Source: Pirellulales bacterium (GTDB lineage Bacteria; Planctomycetota; Planctomycetia; Pirellulales; Lacipirellulaceae). From it: a stretch of DNA of 64,000 nt. The position numbers were made by a program, and so were the translations under genes. Below the pieces are notes generated by a model. The model did no database searches. It saw only the letters and a program-made list of their open reading frames with translations, and was not told the origin of the DNA. The stretch lies in assembly GCA_019636345.1 (NCBI GenBank), contig JAHBXQ010000008.1:62001-126000 (forward strand). Reading direction: 5' to 3'. Shown here in pieces: positions 51,236 through 60,163 of this stretch (the first letter of the stretch is position 1; each line of letters starts with the position of its first letter).

Positions 51236-51682
51236 CGAACTCGTGCTCCAAACGCCGATCTGGACTCTTCCGGCGAAAGCGGGGCGCCGCGGCAGGCGCG
51301 ACCCGGGAAGCGGGAAAAGAAGGACCGGAAGGCCAGTCGGGAGGGAACGGCGCGAGCCCCGGATGCGCCGCGAGAGTTGCCGACTCGACCCGCTACAATT
51401 GCAAACTCCCACCTCGTGCGACCAGTGACCGCCCCGGCGAACATCGGGGCAGACGGCGGCGGGTTAAGCGACAAAAACCGGCCGTCGTCCGAACGCAAAA
51501 AAACGCCGAGTGCGCGTATTGTAACGCTCCCGTGCGCCTTGTCGAGAGAATTTGCCCGACTCTGTCAAGGGGGCAAAATGCGTCTTTTCGGCCAGTCGCT
51601 AGCGTCCGCTTGCGGCCATTTGCGGCAGGGACGCTGCGGCTTGCAGCGTCAGAGAGGTCGCGGCTCGTTCCGCGGGGGCTGC
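51236..51682. other. Region between the RRM gene and sdhB
   Basis: There is no gene here. Both neighbours are read leftwards, so this is the 3' side of sdhB and the 5' side of the RRM gene. A hairpin at 51630-51650 lies 33 bases after the sdhB stop codon. Near 51460-51530 lies an AAAAAAC-rich stretch. The length suggests a long structured leader for the RRM mRNA. Confidence 0.4.
51630..51650 (-). terminator. Hairpin after sdhB
   Basis: GACGCTGC (51630-51637) / GCAGCGTC (51643-51650) pairs perfectly around GGCTT. No T-run follows on the minus strand, so it may be a Rho-dependent or weak terminator, or a stabilising structure at the 3' end of sdhB. Confidence 0.4.
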
Positions 51683-52552
51683 CTACCGGTCGAACCAACG
51701 CTTGATCATGTGGATCGTCGCCTGCCTGCCGGCCCGGGCGATGCTGGTCGTCAGCGGGATGCTTTTCGGGCACACGGCGACGCAGTTCTGGGCGTTGCCG
51801 CAGACCTGAATGCCGCCTGGACCCGTCAGGGCGTCAAGCCGGGCCGACGCGTTCAAATGGCCCGTCGCGTGGTCGTTGAACAGCACCGCCTGGCTGATCG
51901 CCGCGGCGCCGAGGAATTCCTGCTCGTACGCGGCGTTCTTACGGGCCTCGAACTCGGCGTCGCTTTCGCCGCTTCGCTGAGTCAGCTCGACCTTGGTGTA
52001 TTGCGGGCACGCCTCGACGCAGCAGCCGCAGGTCATGCACTCCGACAGCGGGTAGCGGGTCCCCTGCATTTCTTGCGACTCGCGCGGTCCGGGTCCCCGA
52101 TCGCCGTAGTCGTCCGCCTCGACCCATGCCTGGACCCGCTCCAGGGCCCGGAACATCCGGCCCCGGTCGACGCACAGATCGCGCAGCACGGGGAATTTGC
52201 TCATGGGGCGCAGCTCGAACCCTTCGGGGTCCTCTTCGAGCAATGTGTCGACCAGCGTCGAGCAGCTCTGCCGGGTTCGGCCGTTGACGAGCATCGTGCA
52301 GGCGCCGCAGACCTCTTCCAGGCAATTGCAGTCCCAAGCGACGGGGGTGGTTTTGTCTCCGTCGGAGGTGGTCGCCTGCGAGGCGATCTTTTGCAGCACG
52401 CTGATCACGTTGAGATTGGGCTCATAGGTGACGCGATGGCGTTCCCAGAAGCTTGGCTCGCCGGGGGCCGCTTGACGCAAGATGCGAACCTCGAACGAGT
52501 TGGGCTTCTTTGCGTGGGGATCGGCGTGGGCAATCATGGCGTTCTCTGGCAT
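51683..52552 (-). CDS. sdhB: Succinate dehydrogenase/fumarate reductase iron-sulfur subunit (SdhB)
   Basis: This 289-residue iron-sulfur subunit moves electrons from the flavoprotein to the membrane quinone. The 2Fe-2S ligands lie in CNCLEEVCGACTMLVNG near residues 73-90. The 4Fe-4S and 3Fe-4S ligands are in CMTCGCCVEACP near 170-180 and in CGNAQNCVAVCPK near 250. It is longer than the enterobacterial protein. The start is ATG at 52552, or the ATG at 52537; no clear ribosome binding site decides. No sdhA or sdhC is adjacent in either direction, which is unusual for this subunit, so the others must be elsewhere. Confidence 0.92.
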   Translation of the reverse strand: MPENAMIAHADPHAKKPNSFEVRILRQAAPGEPSFWERHRVTYEPNLNVISVLQKIASQATTSDGDKTTPVAWDCNCLEEVCGACTMLVNGRTRQSCSTLVDTLLEEDPEGFELRPMSKFPVLRDLCVDRGRMFRALERVQAWVEADDYGDRGPGPRESQEMQGTRYPLSECMTCGCCVEACPQYTKVELTQRSGESDAEFEARKNAAYEQEFLGAAAISQAVLFNDHATGHLNASARLDALTGPGGIQVCGNAQNCVAVCPKSIPLTTSIARAGRQATIHMIKRWFDR

Positions 52553-52959
52553 ATCGAGCGGGAAAAAGGTCGTCGGCGGAGGGCCTGATCATGGGAACCG
52601 CCGACGGGCCGAGTCCGACAACTGCCGATTGTAGGACACCCGTCGAAACCCGCCAAGGAGAACCAGTCAGGGGCTGGGGCGACTTCAGGGCGGGAATCCG
52701 TCGGGCCGCAGCGCGGCAGGGGGCTTCGAGGGTCGCCGAGCGGCGAAGCCGTAGGCATTCCGTTCCGCCGAAAGTTCATTTGCCAAGTATTTGGTTTGAC
52801 GGGCGTCCTCGCCCCGCCCCACAATGCCGCCGGCGGAACGGAGGCTCGGAGAAGCAGGCTCGTCGACTGGTCATCGCACCGCTTTGCTCGGTTCAGGGAA
52901 GTCGTCCTTCCCCGCGACCAGCGCAGCTAGTTCTTGCCGGGAAGTCCAGGGAGAGTCTC
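52553..52959. other. Divergent intergenic region before a PEP-CTERM gene
   Basis: No gene is seen in 407 bases; the frame from 52453 that joins the next gene does not have a signal peptide of its own. A promoter-like pair TTGACG (52796-52801) and CACAAT (52820-52825) with 18-base spacing points right, about 130 bases before the start of the next gene. Confidence 0.35.
52796..52825 (+). promoter_or_regulatory. Candidate sigma-70-type promoter
   Basis: TTGACG (-35, 52796-52801) and CACAAT (-10, 52820-52825), 18-base spacing, lie upstream of the PEP-CTERM gene at 52960. The -10 has four of six consensus bases. It is a modest candidate only. Confidence 0.35.
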
Positions 52960-53760
52960 ATGAGTCCGTTCACTCGACGATTCTGCGTCGCCGCAGTCGT
53001 CGCGGCGTGCGCCGCTTGGCAACAGGTCGCCCACGCCGGGGCGATCGCCGTCACGCCCGTCAATCTGAAGGTCAACGGCGTCGTTCAGAACATCGGCAAG
53101 ATCGACGCCTCGCTCGACGGCAACACGATGGCAGCGACGTTCACGCTCGACAAGGCTTGGGCCGGGTTGACCATGTGCACCGAATTTCACTGGTTGCAGG
53201 TGGTCACCAATCTCGTGGCCGCTCCCGGAAATCCCCAATACAACATGATGGCGCTGACCATCCCGATCATCGACACCCCCAGCGGCGGGTATGACGGTCA
53301 GGCGGGCGAAGACGACTTGCCGTGGTATCTCACCGCGGCCGACATTGCCAACAATATGCTCAACGGAACCGACGGGGCGGGCAACAAGTTCTACAAAACG
53401 AGCGACGTCCCCAGCGTCACGGGCGCGGCGTTCGATACGTGGATCGTCGCCGCCACGGCGGCAAAGGAATTCTGCGTGATCGCCGGATTCGAGTGGGGCT
53501 CGGGGACGCTGGGGGGGATGGCCACGCTGCAGGCCAAGAACATGAACGGGTTTCCCACGGCCGCCAACGTGGCGACGATCAACACGGCGCTGACGAACGG
53601 CGCGTTTGCGGGCTGGTCGGCGATGAGAGACTGCAACATCGTCTGCGAGATTCCCGAGCCAAGTTCCGTCGGCTTGGCCGTTCTGGCGTGCGGGGCCTTC
53701 GGGCTTGTGCGACGGCGACGCGGGGCGCGCGATCGCACCCCGCTCTGCGTGGCCGCGTGA
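52960..53760 (+). CDS. PEP-CTERM sorting domain-containing exported protein
   Basis: This protein of 266 residues is exported. The signal peptide has Thr-Arg-Arg, hydrophobic FCVAAVVAACAAWQQVAHA and cleavage near AGA. The middle has a Thr/Asn/Ala-rich beta-sandwich-like body with TFTLDKAWAGLTMCTEFHW. The C-terminus shows the PEP-CTERM sorting signal: PEPS, hydrophobic VGLAVLACGAFGLV and basic RRRRG. The start is ATG at 52960, 8 bases after GGGAGAG, which is clearly better than the upstream frame. It is convergent with the glycosyltransferase gene by 19 bases. Confidence 0.85.
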   Translation: MSPFTRRFCVAAVVAACAAWQQVAHAGAIAVTPVNLKVNGVVQNIGKIDASLDGNTMAATFTLDKAWAGLTMCTEFHWLQVVTNLVAAPGNPQYNMMALTIPIIDTPSGGYDGQAGEDDLPWYLTAADIANNMLNGTDGAGNKFYKTSDVPSVTGAAFDTWIVAATAAKEFCVIAGFEWGSGTLGGMATLQAKNMNGFPTAANVATINTALTNGAFAGWSAMRDCNIVCEIPEPSSVGLAVLACGAFGLVRRRRGARDRTPLCVAA

Positions 53761-53779
53761 GCGACTCGCGGGACGACGC

Positions 53780-54955
53780 CTAGCCGAGGATTTCGTCGTA
53801 CACGGCCGCCGTGCGGCGGGCCATGACTTCGGCGGAGAAGCATTCCGCGTGGCGGCGCTGGGCGGACTCGCTCAGCCGGGGGTAGTCGTACCGTCCCGCG
53901 GCGAGTTCTTCGATCGCCGCGGCGAGTTGGCTGACGCTTCCCGGTTCGACGAGCAAGCCGTCCTGCCCATGGCGGATCGCCAGGGGGATCCCCTCGACAT
54001 GGCTGGCGATCACCGGAACCCCGGCGGCCATCGCCTCCAAGACGACCATGGGCAACCCCTCGCCGAACAGACTGGGGAGCGCCAGCGCGTCGACGCGAGC
54101 CAGTTCGCCGGCGATCTCGGCGGCAAATCCGGTCCACAGAACGGCCTCTTCCAAGCCGAGCCGCTGGACGCGGGCCTTGGTTTGAGCCTCGTATTGCGGC
54201 GTTTCAAACGGACCCACTGCGCGGAGAGTCGCGTCGACTCCGGTTGATCGGGCGACGGCGAGCGCGTCGAGCAGAGTTTCGACTCCCTTGCGGGGGCGAA
54301 ACAGCGCGACCATTCCCAGCGTCCAGGTCCGCGGAGTCTGGGTCCGGGGGGGGACCTCGATCCGCGGCACGCCGTTGGGGACGCAAACGACGCGCTCCGC
54401 GGGGAACCCTTGGTCGATCATGTACTGTTGCACGCTCGGCGAGACGGCGATCAGTCGCGCGGCGATCTTCGCGCACCGGCGCTCGGTCCACGCGTTGATT
54501 CGGTTGACGAGTCGCCGCGTCGAGTCGCGCCCTGCAGGGCTATGGACGTGGTACACGAGCGGCACGCCGGCGAGTTCCGCGGCTTGACTCGCCACGACCA
54601 ACGACCGTGGCGAATGGGCGTGAACGAGGTCGTATTGTTCGTCCCGCACGAGCTGAGCGACCCGCCGACCGCAGGAGCGGTCGAGCCGGTTGCGCATCGG
54701 CAGTTCGTACAGCGGGGCCTCGGCGAACTTCCGCACACGGGGGAAGCGGTCCGGCTTCACGCAGGCGAACCCGACCGCGTAGCCGCACGCCGGGAGGTAA
54801 CCGGCCAACAGGTCCTGAACCCGTTCGGCGCCCGAATAATGCTCGCCGTTGACGACATGCAGGACCCGTGCCGCGCGGGGGGGCGCCGCGGCCGCGGAAC
54901 TAGGCGAAACGAGGTCGGGGTCGACAGGGGCAAGCGGGACGCGCGAGGTGCTCAT
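53780..54955 (-). CDS. Glycosyltransferase family 4
   Basis: This GT4-type glycosyltransferase of 391 residues transfers sugars from nucleotide donors to form polysaccharides, lipids or glycoproteins. The N-terminal part has HVVNGEHYSGAERVQDLL, the conserved Gly-rich acceptor loop. HAHSPRS follows. FRPRKGVETLLDALA and the C-terminal GEGLPMVVLEAMAAGVPVI, containing the EX7E motif, are the donor-site signatures. It lacks membrane helices, so it acts in the cytoplasm, peripheral to the membrane. It is a single gene, and donor and acceptor cannot be predicted. Confidence 0.93.
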   Translation of the reverse strand: MSTSRVPLAPVDPDLVSPSSAAAAPPRAARVLHVVNGEHYSGAERVQDLLAGYLPACGYAVGFACVKPDRFPRVRKFAEAPLYELPMRNRLDRSCGRRVAQLVRDEQYDLVHAHSPRSLVVASQAAELAGVPLVYHVHSPAGRDSTRRLVNRINAWTERRCAKIAARLIAVSPSVQQYMIDQGFPAERVVCVPNGVPRIEVPPRTQTPRTWTLGMVALFRPRKGVETLLDALAVARSTGVDATLRAVGPFETPQYEAQTKARVQRLGLEEAVLWTGFAAEIAGELARVDALALPSLFGEGLPMVVLEAMAAGVPVIASHVEGIPLAIRHGQDGLLVEPGSVSQLAAAIEELAAGRYDYPRLSESAQRRHAECFSAEVMARRTAAVYDEILG

Positions 54956-55149
54956 GGAGCAACCCTACCCCGCGCCGAACAGGTCCGCGCGCCGGCGGCA
55001 AGCGCGGGCGCGGGGCGGCGCTTCGGCCTCGGGCCGGGGAGGGGGACTATGCCGATTGCACGGGGGAGTTGGGCCCGGAGCGGGCAGGCCCTAACCGTCC
55101 GAGGGGCCAATCCCGGTGAGGACGGCCCCGCATCGAAGTTCAACGGGGG

Positions 55150-56220
55150 TCACTCCCCGCCGAGTTCGCTGCGGGCCTTGGCTGCGGCGGCGTCGATGCG
55201 GCGGACGTTGTCCCAGTCGTTCTTGTAGTTGATCCGTACGAATTCCGCGGCTTCCGACCCGCCCAGCGCCTCCTCGAGGCCCGTCCCGGCAAAGCCAAAG
55301 CCGACCAGCGTCTTTTCAATCCCGTTCCGCAACTCAGGCTTGAGGTTGTACGCGCAACCGATCGTCCCGGGGGGGAACCGCTCCGACTCGTAGATCGTTT
55401 TGATCGCGTCAGCCGAGACCTCGCCCGCGGCGATCATCCGTTCGAGGATGTCGCTGGCGACCGAGGCGGCCTGCAGTTCCCCCTTGGCGATTCCCTCGAT
55501 GGAGATTTCGTGCCCGTAGGAAAAACCCCACTTGTAGTCGCGCTCGGGGGCCAAGTCGTACTCGTCCAACAGGAGCACGAGGGCGGCCTTGAAGCCGCTG
55601 TTGCTGTTGGGACGGGTGAAGGTCATCCGCTGGCCCCGAATGTCCTTGGGGTCTTTCATCGTGCTTGCCGCGGGGACGATGATTTTCATCGTGTAGCCGA
55701 ATCGCCCTTGGGCGTCGCCGGGGACGACCAGCGGAATGAAACCCGCGCCGTTGACCGCGGTGGGCGCCTCGCCGGTGCCGAACGCCGCGATGTGCAGGTC
55801 GCCCGCTTTGAGGGCCCGAAGCTGCTCGTCGGGATCGGTGAACCGCATGTACTTCACCGGCTTGCCGAGTTGTTCGCTGAGGGCGCCCAGCAGTTCTTTC
55901 CAGGGGGTCTCAGGCGGGGCCGAGGTCGAAGCGACGTACGAAAAGGCGATCTCGGCCGGGTCGATCAGATCAGCCTCGTCGGCGGGGGCGTCGGCCAGCA
56001 GGTCGCCGTCAGAGTCGGCGTAGCGGTCCGACATCCGCAACTGCGACTGCGGTCCCAACATGCGGGCGATTGTCGTCTTGGCCAAGTCCTCGTCGGCATT
56101 GCGCTGGATGTCGCCCTTGTACCAACTGGCGCCTGCGTAGGCTGCAACCGCCAGGGGCAAGGCCAGCACCAGGACCCGCAGCAGGGAGAAGGTCGGCGAG
56201 TTGCCGCTCTGGTCGGACAT
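55150..56220 (-). CDS. PhnD-like substrate-binding protein (phosphate/phosphite/phosphonate)
   Basis: This 356-residue protein is a membrane-anchored periplasmic-binding-protein-like solute receptor. It has one N-terminal helix (LLRVLVLALPLAVAAYAG). The PhnD-type body includes IAAFGTGEAPTAVNG, DIRGQRMTFTRPNSNSGF (the phosphonate-binding loop) and LQAASVASDILERMI. The ATG at 56220 is preferred over the frame start at 56325. No permease or ATPase gene is adjacent, so it may act with a transporter elsewhere. Ligand is not predicted beyond the PhnD family. Confidence 0.87.
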   Translation of the reverse strand: MSDQSGNSPTFSLLRVLVLALPLAVAAYAGASWYKGDIQRNADEDLAKTTIARMLGPQSQLRMSDRYADSDGDLLADAPADEADLIDPAEIAFSYVASTSAPPETPWKELLGALSEQLGKPVKYMRFTDPDEQLRALKAGDLHIAAFGTGEAPTAVNGAGFIPLVVPGDAQGRFGYTMKIIVPAASTMKDPKDIRGQRMTFTRPNSNSGFKAALVLLLDEYDLAPERDYKWGFSYGHEISIEGIAKGELQAASVASDILERMIAAGEVSADAIKTIYESERFPPGTIGCAYNLKPELRNGIEKTLVGFGFAGTGLEEALGGSEAAEFVRINYKNDWDNVRRIDAAAAKARSELGGE

Positions 56221-56377
56221 GGGGAGCCTCGCAAGCGATGGGGAGGGCGGACGGCAAGCGGCGGCCGAGGCGCGACCTCGCCGCAAAAGGACCAAGATAC
56301 CGCGCCCGGGGGCGGTGGCAATCAAATCGCCTTGGTTGAGCGAGATTGTTATCGCCCGGAACGAGCGCGACGACCGC

Positions 56378-57256
56378 TCAAAGCGGGCGATGCGACGAGG
56401 TCAACCCGCGGGCCGCGGCCAGGGTGTTGACCAGCAGCATGGTGCGGGTCAGCGGGCCGACGCCGCCGGGGACGGGGGTGATGCGCCCCGCGACCTCGAT
56501 GGCCGAGGCGAAGTCGACGTCTCCCGTCAGCCCCGCATCGGTCCGGTTGATCCCCACGTCGACCACCGTGGCGCCCGGCTTGATCATGTCGCCGGTGATG
56601 AAGTTCGCTCGGCCGATTGCCACGATCAGGATGTCGGCTTGCCGGGTGATCGCCGCGAGGTCGCGGGTGCGGCTGTGGCAGATCGTCACGGTCGCGTCCC
56701 CTCCCGGTCCGCGCTGCACCAGCATCGCCGCGACCGGTTTGCCGACGATGTCGCTGCGGCCGACGACCACCACGTGCTGGCCCGCGATCGGCACGCCGTG
56801 CCGCATCAAAATCTGTTGGCACCCGCTGGGGGTGCAGGGCAGAAACCGCGGCCGGCCCTGCATCATGCGGCCGACGTTCTCGGGGTGGAACGCGTCGACG
56901 TCTTTGGCGGGGTCGATCGACTCAAGGATCGCCGTCTCGTCGATCTGCTCGGGGAGCGGCAGTTGGACCAGGATGCCGTGGACGCCCGGGTCGCAGTTGA
57001 GCCGGTCGACCGTCGCCAGCAGTTCGTCCTGAGCGGCCCCGGGGGAGAGCTCGACCAGTTGGCTGCCGATCCCCACGAGCTCGCAATCGCGGCGCTTGTT
57101 GCGCACATAGACTTCGCTCGCCGGGTCGTTGCCGACGAGGACCGCCGCCAGGGTCGGCGTCACGCCGGTCGCGGCGACGAACTCGGCGACCTCGGTCGCC
57201 AATTCGCCGCGGATTTGCTTGGCCAGGGCGTTGCCGCTGAGGATTTCGGCGGGCAT
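56378..57256 (-). CDS. folD: Methylenetetrahydrofolate dehydrogenase/cyclohydrolase (FolD)
   Basis: This bifunctional one-carbon enzyme oxidises methylene-THF with NADP and hydrolyses methenyl-THF to formyl-THF. It has 292 residues, the standard length. The catalytic Lys is in YVRNKRRDCE near residue 54. HGILVQLPLPEQI, GRSDIVGKPVAAML (NADP site) and PVPGGVGPLTRTML near the end are all present. ATG 57256 was chosen over the frame start 57373. It lies downstream of pgpA on the same strand with a 118-base gap; the two may be cotranscribed. Confidence 0.96.
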   Translation of the reverse strand: MPAEILSGNALAKQIRGELATEVAEFVAATGVTPTLAAVLVGNDPASEVYVRNKRRDCELVGIGSQLVELSPGAAQDELLATVDRLNCDPGVHGILVQLPLPEQIDETAILESIDPAKDVDAFHPENVGRMMQGRPRFLPCTPSGCQQILMRHGVPIAGQHVVVVGRSDIVGKPVAAMLVQRGPGGDATVTICHSRTRDLAAITRQADILIVAIGRANFITGDMIKPGATVVDVGINRTDAGLTGDVDFASAIEVAGRITPVPGGVGPLTRTMLLVNTLAAARGLTSSHRPL

Positions 57257-57374
57257 GGGAGGAGAAGACTTTGGCGTGAGGTGATTGGGGGAAGGCGGAG
57301 AGGGTTGGAGCGAGACGGGAGCATGACCGAAGGGCGAAACCGGCCAGCGGACCGATCGCCCGTCGCTTCGCAAT

Positions 57375-57908
57375 TCACCCGTTCCGCGTCAATGCGCCCC
57401 ACCCCGCCCAGGCGTCCAAGCTGATCGCTCCGTGGAGCAACACGCAGGCGAGCATCGCGGCGACGCAATCATCGGCGACGATTCCCCAACCGCGGGGGAG
57501 TTGCTCGGCGCTGCGGGCCAGTCCCGGTTTGAGGATGTCGCACACGCGGAACAGCAGGAACCCGAGCAGCAGCGTCTGCCAAGTCACGGGACCGACGCCG
57601 ATGAACGCCAGCGGGAGCGCGACGATCTCGTCGAGCACGATTGATTGCGGGTCGCTGCCGGCGGCGAGCGAGCGGGCCGCGGCCGTGCAGACCAGCGCGG
57701 CGAGCACGGCCAAGGCGACGACGACTCCCAACTGCAACCCGAGCGGGGCGAGCCGACTGGTCGCCGCGGCGAGGGGGAGCCCCCACAGCCCGCCGATCGT
57801 CCCTGGGGCGGGCGCCACGAGTCCGATCCCCAGCCCGGTGGCGATCCACAGGGCGAGTCGGCCGGGGAGGCCCGTCGCCGGCAGCGGATTGTCGTCATGC
57901 ACGCTCAT
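57375..57908 (-). CDS. pgpA: Phosphatidylglycerophosphatase A (PgpA)
   Basis: This 177-residue integral membrane phosphatase makes phosphatidylglycerol from its phosphate precursor. It has four helices. The PgpA motifs APAPGTIGGLWGLPLA near residue 33, IVLDEIVALPLAFIG near 90 and RVCDILKPGLARSAEQLPRG near 120 are clear, and GIVADDCVAAMLACV follows. The acidic residues in LDE and ADD are the expected catalytic ones. The start is ATG 57908. It is the first gene of the pair with folD on this strand. The intergenic stretch upstream is divergent from the sulfite reductase gene. Confidence 0.95.
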   Translation of the reverse strand: MSVHDDNPLPATGLPGRLALWIATGLGIGLVAPAPGTIGGLWGLPLAAATSRLAPLGLQLGVVVALAVLAALVCTAAARSLAAGSDPQSIVLDEIVALPLAFIGVGPVTWQTLLLGFLLFRVCDILKPGLARSAEQLPRGWGIVADDCVAAMLACVLLHGAISLDAWAGWGALTRNG

Positions 57909-58375
57909 GGGATCGCATGGTAGGCGGCCCGGCTCCGGGCCTCAAGCGGCGCTCGGCTGAATCGACTCGACGCGTGCGCCGCTTGCCGTCGCGGCGCCAG
58001 TCTTCGAGAACCCGCGTCGAGGCGCTGAGGACGCAGAGGGGAGTCGCAGCGCCGCCCGCTCCGGGGCCTGTCTGCTACGGGATCGGCGGCACGCCAGGAG
58101 AGCGTGCCGGCCTTTGCCGCCGAGGATTCAAGCGAAGTTGGAGCGGACTGGCGAACTCGCAGCGGGCTCATTGCCTCTGAGTAAGGAGCCCCGAAGCTGC
58201 CGGAGGCTTGCGTCCGCGGGTTTGTCAGTGCGGACGGCCCGGCGGCGCGTCGATATGGTCGCCCCGGGGCGACCCGGATATCATGGTTCGTCTCACTGTA
58301 AAATTCATCGACTAGGCAAGCTGCGTCGCCGTGCCTCGCGGCCCCCCCTGTTCGCCGAGCCCCTCACTCGCCGCC
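57909..58375. other. Divergent region before the sulfite reductase gene
   Basis: No gene is seen in 467 bases. It contains the 18-base palindrome at 58257-58274 (listed separately). A TAAAAT element at 58299-58304 fits a -10 box 72 bases before the ATG. The left part is plain GC-rich sequence. Confidence 0.4.
58257..58274. promoter_or_regulatory. Perfect 18-base palindrome, candidate operator
   Basis: GGTCGCCCCGGGGCGACC is a perfect palindrome at 58257-58274. Outside it GATAT and ATATC extend the symmetry imperfectly. It lies about 25 bases left of a TAAAAT -10-like element (58299-58304), so its centre would be near -46, a usual position for an activator. It is probably a regulatory site for the sulfite reductase gene; alternatively a hairpin. 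Confidence 0.45.
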
Positions 58376-60064
58376 ATGTCTGAAACGACTGAAGAGAAGT
58401 TGAGCCCCGTCGAGGGCTTCAAATCCGAGAGCCAATACCTCTTGAGCCCCATTGCCGAGGAGTTGGTCGACGGCAACGACCACTTCGGCAAGGAGAGCGT
58501 CCAGCTCATCAAGCACCACGGCACGTATCAGCAAGACAACCGCGACGATCGAGGGGGTGGCAAGCACTACAGCTTCATGGTTCGCAGCTCGATCCCGGGG
58601 GGAAAGCTCACCAGCGCTCAACTGCTGGCCGAAATCGATCTCTGCGACGAGGTCGGGAACACGACGTTGCGGATCACGACGCGTCAGGGGCTGCAGCTGC
58701 ACGGCATCCTCAAAAAAGATCTCAAGCACGTCATCCGTCGGATCAACGACGTGCAGCTCACCACGATCGCGGCGTGCGGCGACGTGAATCGCAACGTCAT
58801 GTGCTCGCCGCTGCCGCTGCACGGCGACCTCGTTTATGACGCGATGCAGGAGTTCGCCGACGTCCTGGCCAAGACGCTGCGGCCGCAGACTCCCGCGTAC
58901 TACCAACTGTGGCTCTCCGACGAGGCGACCGGGACCAAGGAACTGGCGGGCGGGGCCGAGGTCGAGCCGATCTACGGCCCGACGTATTTGCCGCGCAAGT
59001 TCAAGATCGGCGTCGGCCTGCCCGGGGACAACAGCGCGGACGTCTACTCGCAGGACCTGGGCTTCCTCGCAATCGTCGAGGGGGGCCAGGTCGTCGGTTA
59101 CAACGTGCTCGTGGGGGGCGGATTCGGCACGACTCCCAGCGCGGCCAAGACGTTTCCCGCCATTGCTCAGCCGTTGGCCTTCGTCACGCCCGAGCAGGCG
59201 GTCGATGCGGCTGTGGCGATCGTCAAGGTGCAGCGCGACTTCGGCAACCGCAGCGATCGCAAGATCGCGCGGATGAAGTACCTCATCCACAACTGGGGGC
59301 TCGAACGGTTCAAGCAGAAGGTCGAGGAGTACTACGGCGAGTCCCTCCCCGCGCCGCGGCCCGTGCACGTCACTGGCCACGACGACGGCATGGGGTGGCA
59401 TCCGCAGGGGGACGGCAAGTTTTTCTACGGCTTGAACGTCGAGAACGGCCGGATCAAGGACGAGGGAAATTTCCGCTTGAAGGCGGCGCTCCGCGAGATC
59501 TGCGGCACGCTCGCCCCGCCGCTGCGGCTCACCCCGCACCAGAGCGTCATCTTCTGCGACTTGGCCGAGGGGGACCGCGAGCGGATCGTCGAGATTCTGC
59601 ACAAACACGGGGTCCCCGCGACCGAGGAGACCTCGACCGTGCGGCGGTGGGCGATCGCCTGCCCGGCGCTTCCCACGTGCGGGCTCGCGGTGACCGAGAG
59701 CGAGCGGGTCCTTCCCGGCATGATCGACGAGTTGGAAAAGACGCTTGCCGATCTGGGGTTGCAGGATGAATTGTTCACGACCCGCATGACCGGTTGCCCC
59801 AACGGCTGTGCCCGGCCGTACAATTCGGACATTGGCCTCGTGGGCAAGACGAAGGGCAAATACACGATCTTTCTCGGCGGCCGCGTCGAGGGGGATCGAC
59901 TCAACTTCATCTACAAGGACCTCGTCCCGCAGGAAGAGGTCGTCCCCGCCCTGACGCCGGTCCTGCACTACTTCCGCGACGAACGCCAAAGCGGCGAATC
60001 GTTCGGCGATTTTTGCTGCCGAAAGGGCAAGGACGATCTGGAGGCACGGTGCGGCGGGGCGTGA
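58376..60064 (+). CDS. Ferredoxin-type sulfite/nitrite reductase (siroheme and 4Fe-4S)
   Basis: This assimilatory reductase of 562 residues transfers six electrons to sulfite or nitrite via siroheme and a 4Fe-4S cluster. The cluster cysteines are in CPALPTC near 431-437 and GCPNGC near 473-478, the C-x5-C and C-x3-C pattern of the family. TTLRITTRQGLQLHGI and GCPNGCARPYNSDIGLVG are typical. The protein is one-polypeptide, like ferredoxin-dependent SiR/NirA. Whether sulfite or nitrite is the substrate is not decided. The start is ATG 58376. An 18-base palindrome stands 102 bases upstream. larC follows. Confidence 0.93.
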   Translation: MSETTEEKLSPVEGFKSESQYLLSPIAEELVDGNDHFGKESVQLIKHHGTYQQDNRDDRGGGKHYSFMVRSSIPGGKLTSAQLLAEIDLCDEVGNTTLRITTRQGLQLHGILKKDLKHVIRRINDVQLTTIAACGDVNRNVMCSPLPLHGDLVYDAMQEFADVLAKTLRPQTPAYYQLWLSDEATGTKELAGGAEVEPIYGPTYLPRKFKIGVGLPGDNSADVYSQDLGFLAIVEGGQVVGYNVLVGGGFGTTPSAAKTFPAIAQPLAFVTPEQAVDAAVAIVKVQRDFGNRSDRKIARMKYLIHNWGLERFKQKVEEYYGESLPAPRPVHVTGHDDGMGWHPQGDGKFFYGLNVENGRIKDEGNFRLKAALREICGTLAPPLRLTPHQSVIFCDLAEGDRERIVEILHKHGVPATEETSTVRRWAIACPALPTCGLAVTESERVLPGMIDELEKTLADLGLQDELFTTRMTGCPNGCARPYNSDIGLVGKTKGKYTIFLGGRVEGDRLNFIYKDLVPQEEVVPALTPVLHYFRDERQSGESFGDFCCRKGKDDLEARCGGA

Positions 60065-60163
60065 GGGGATTGGCGACTGGCGATTGGCGACAGGCCTAAC
60101 CCAGTCACAGCTTCCTTCTCCCCTTCTCCTTCCCCCAATCACAAGTCGCCAGTTTCTCTCCCC

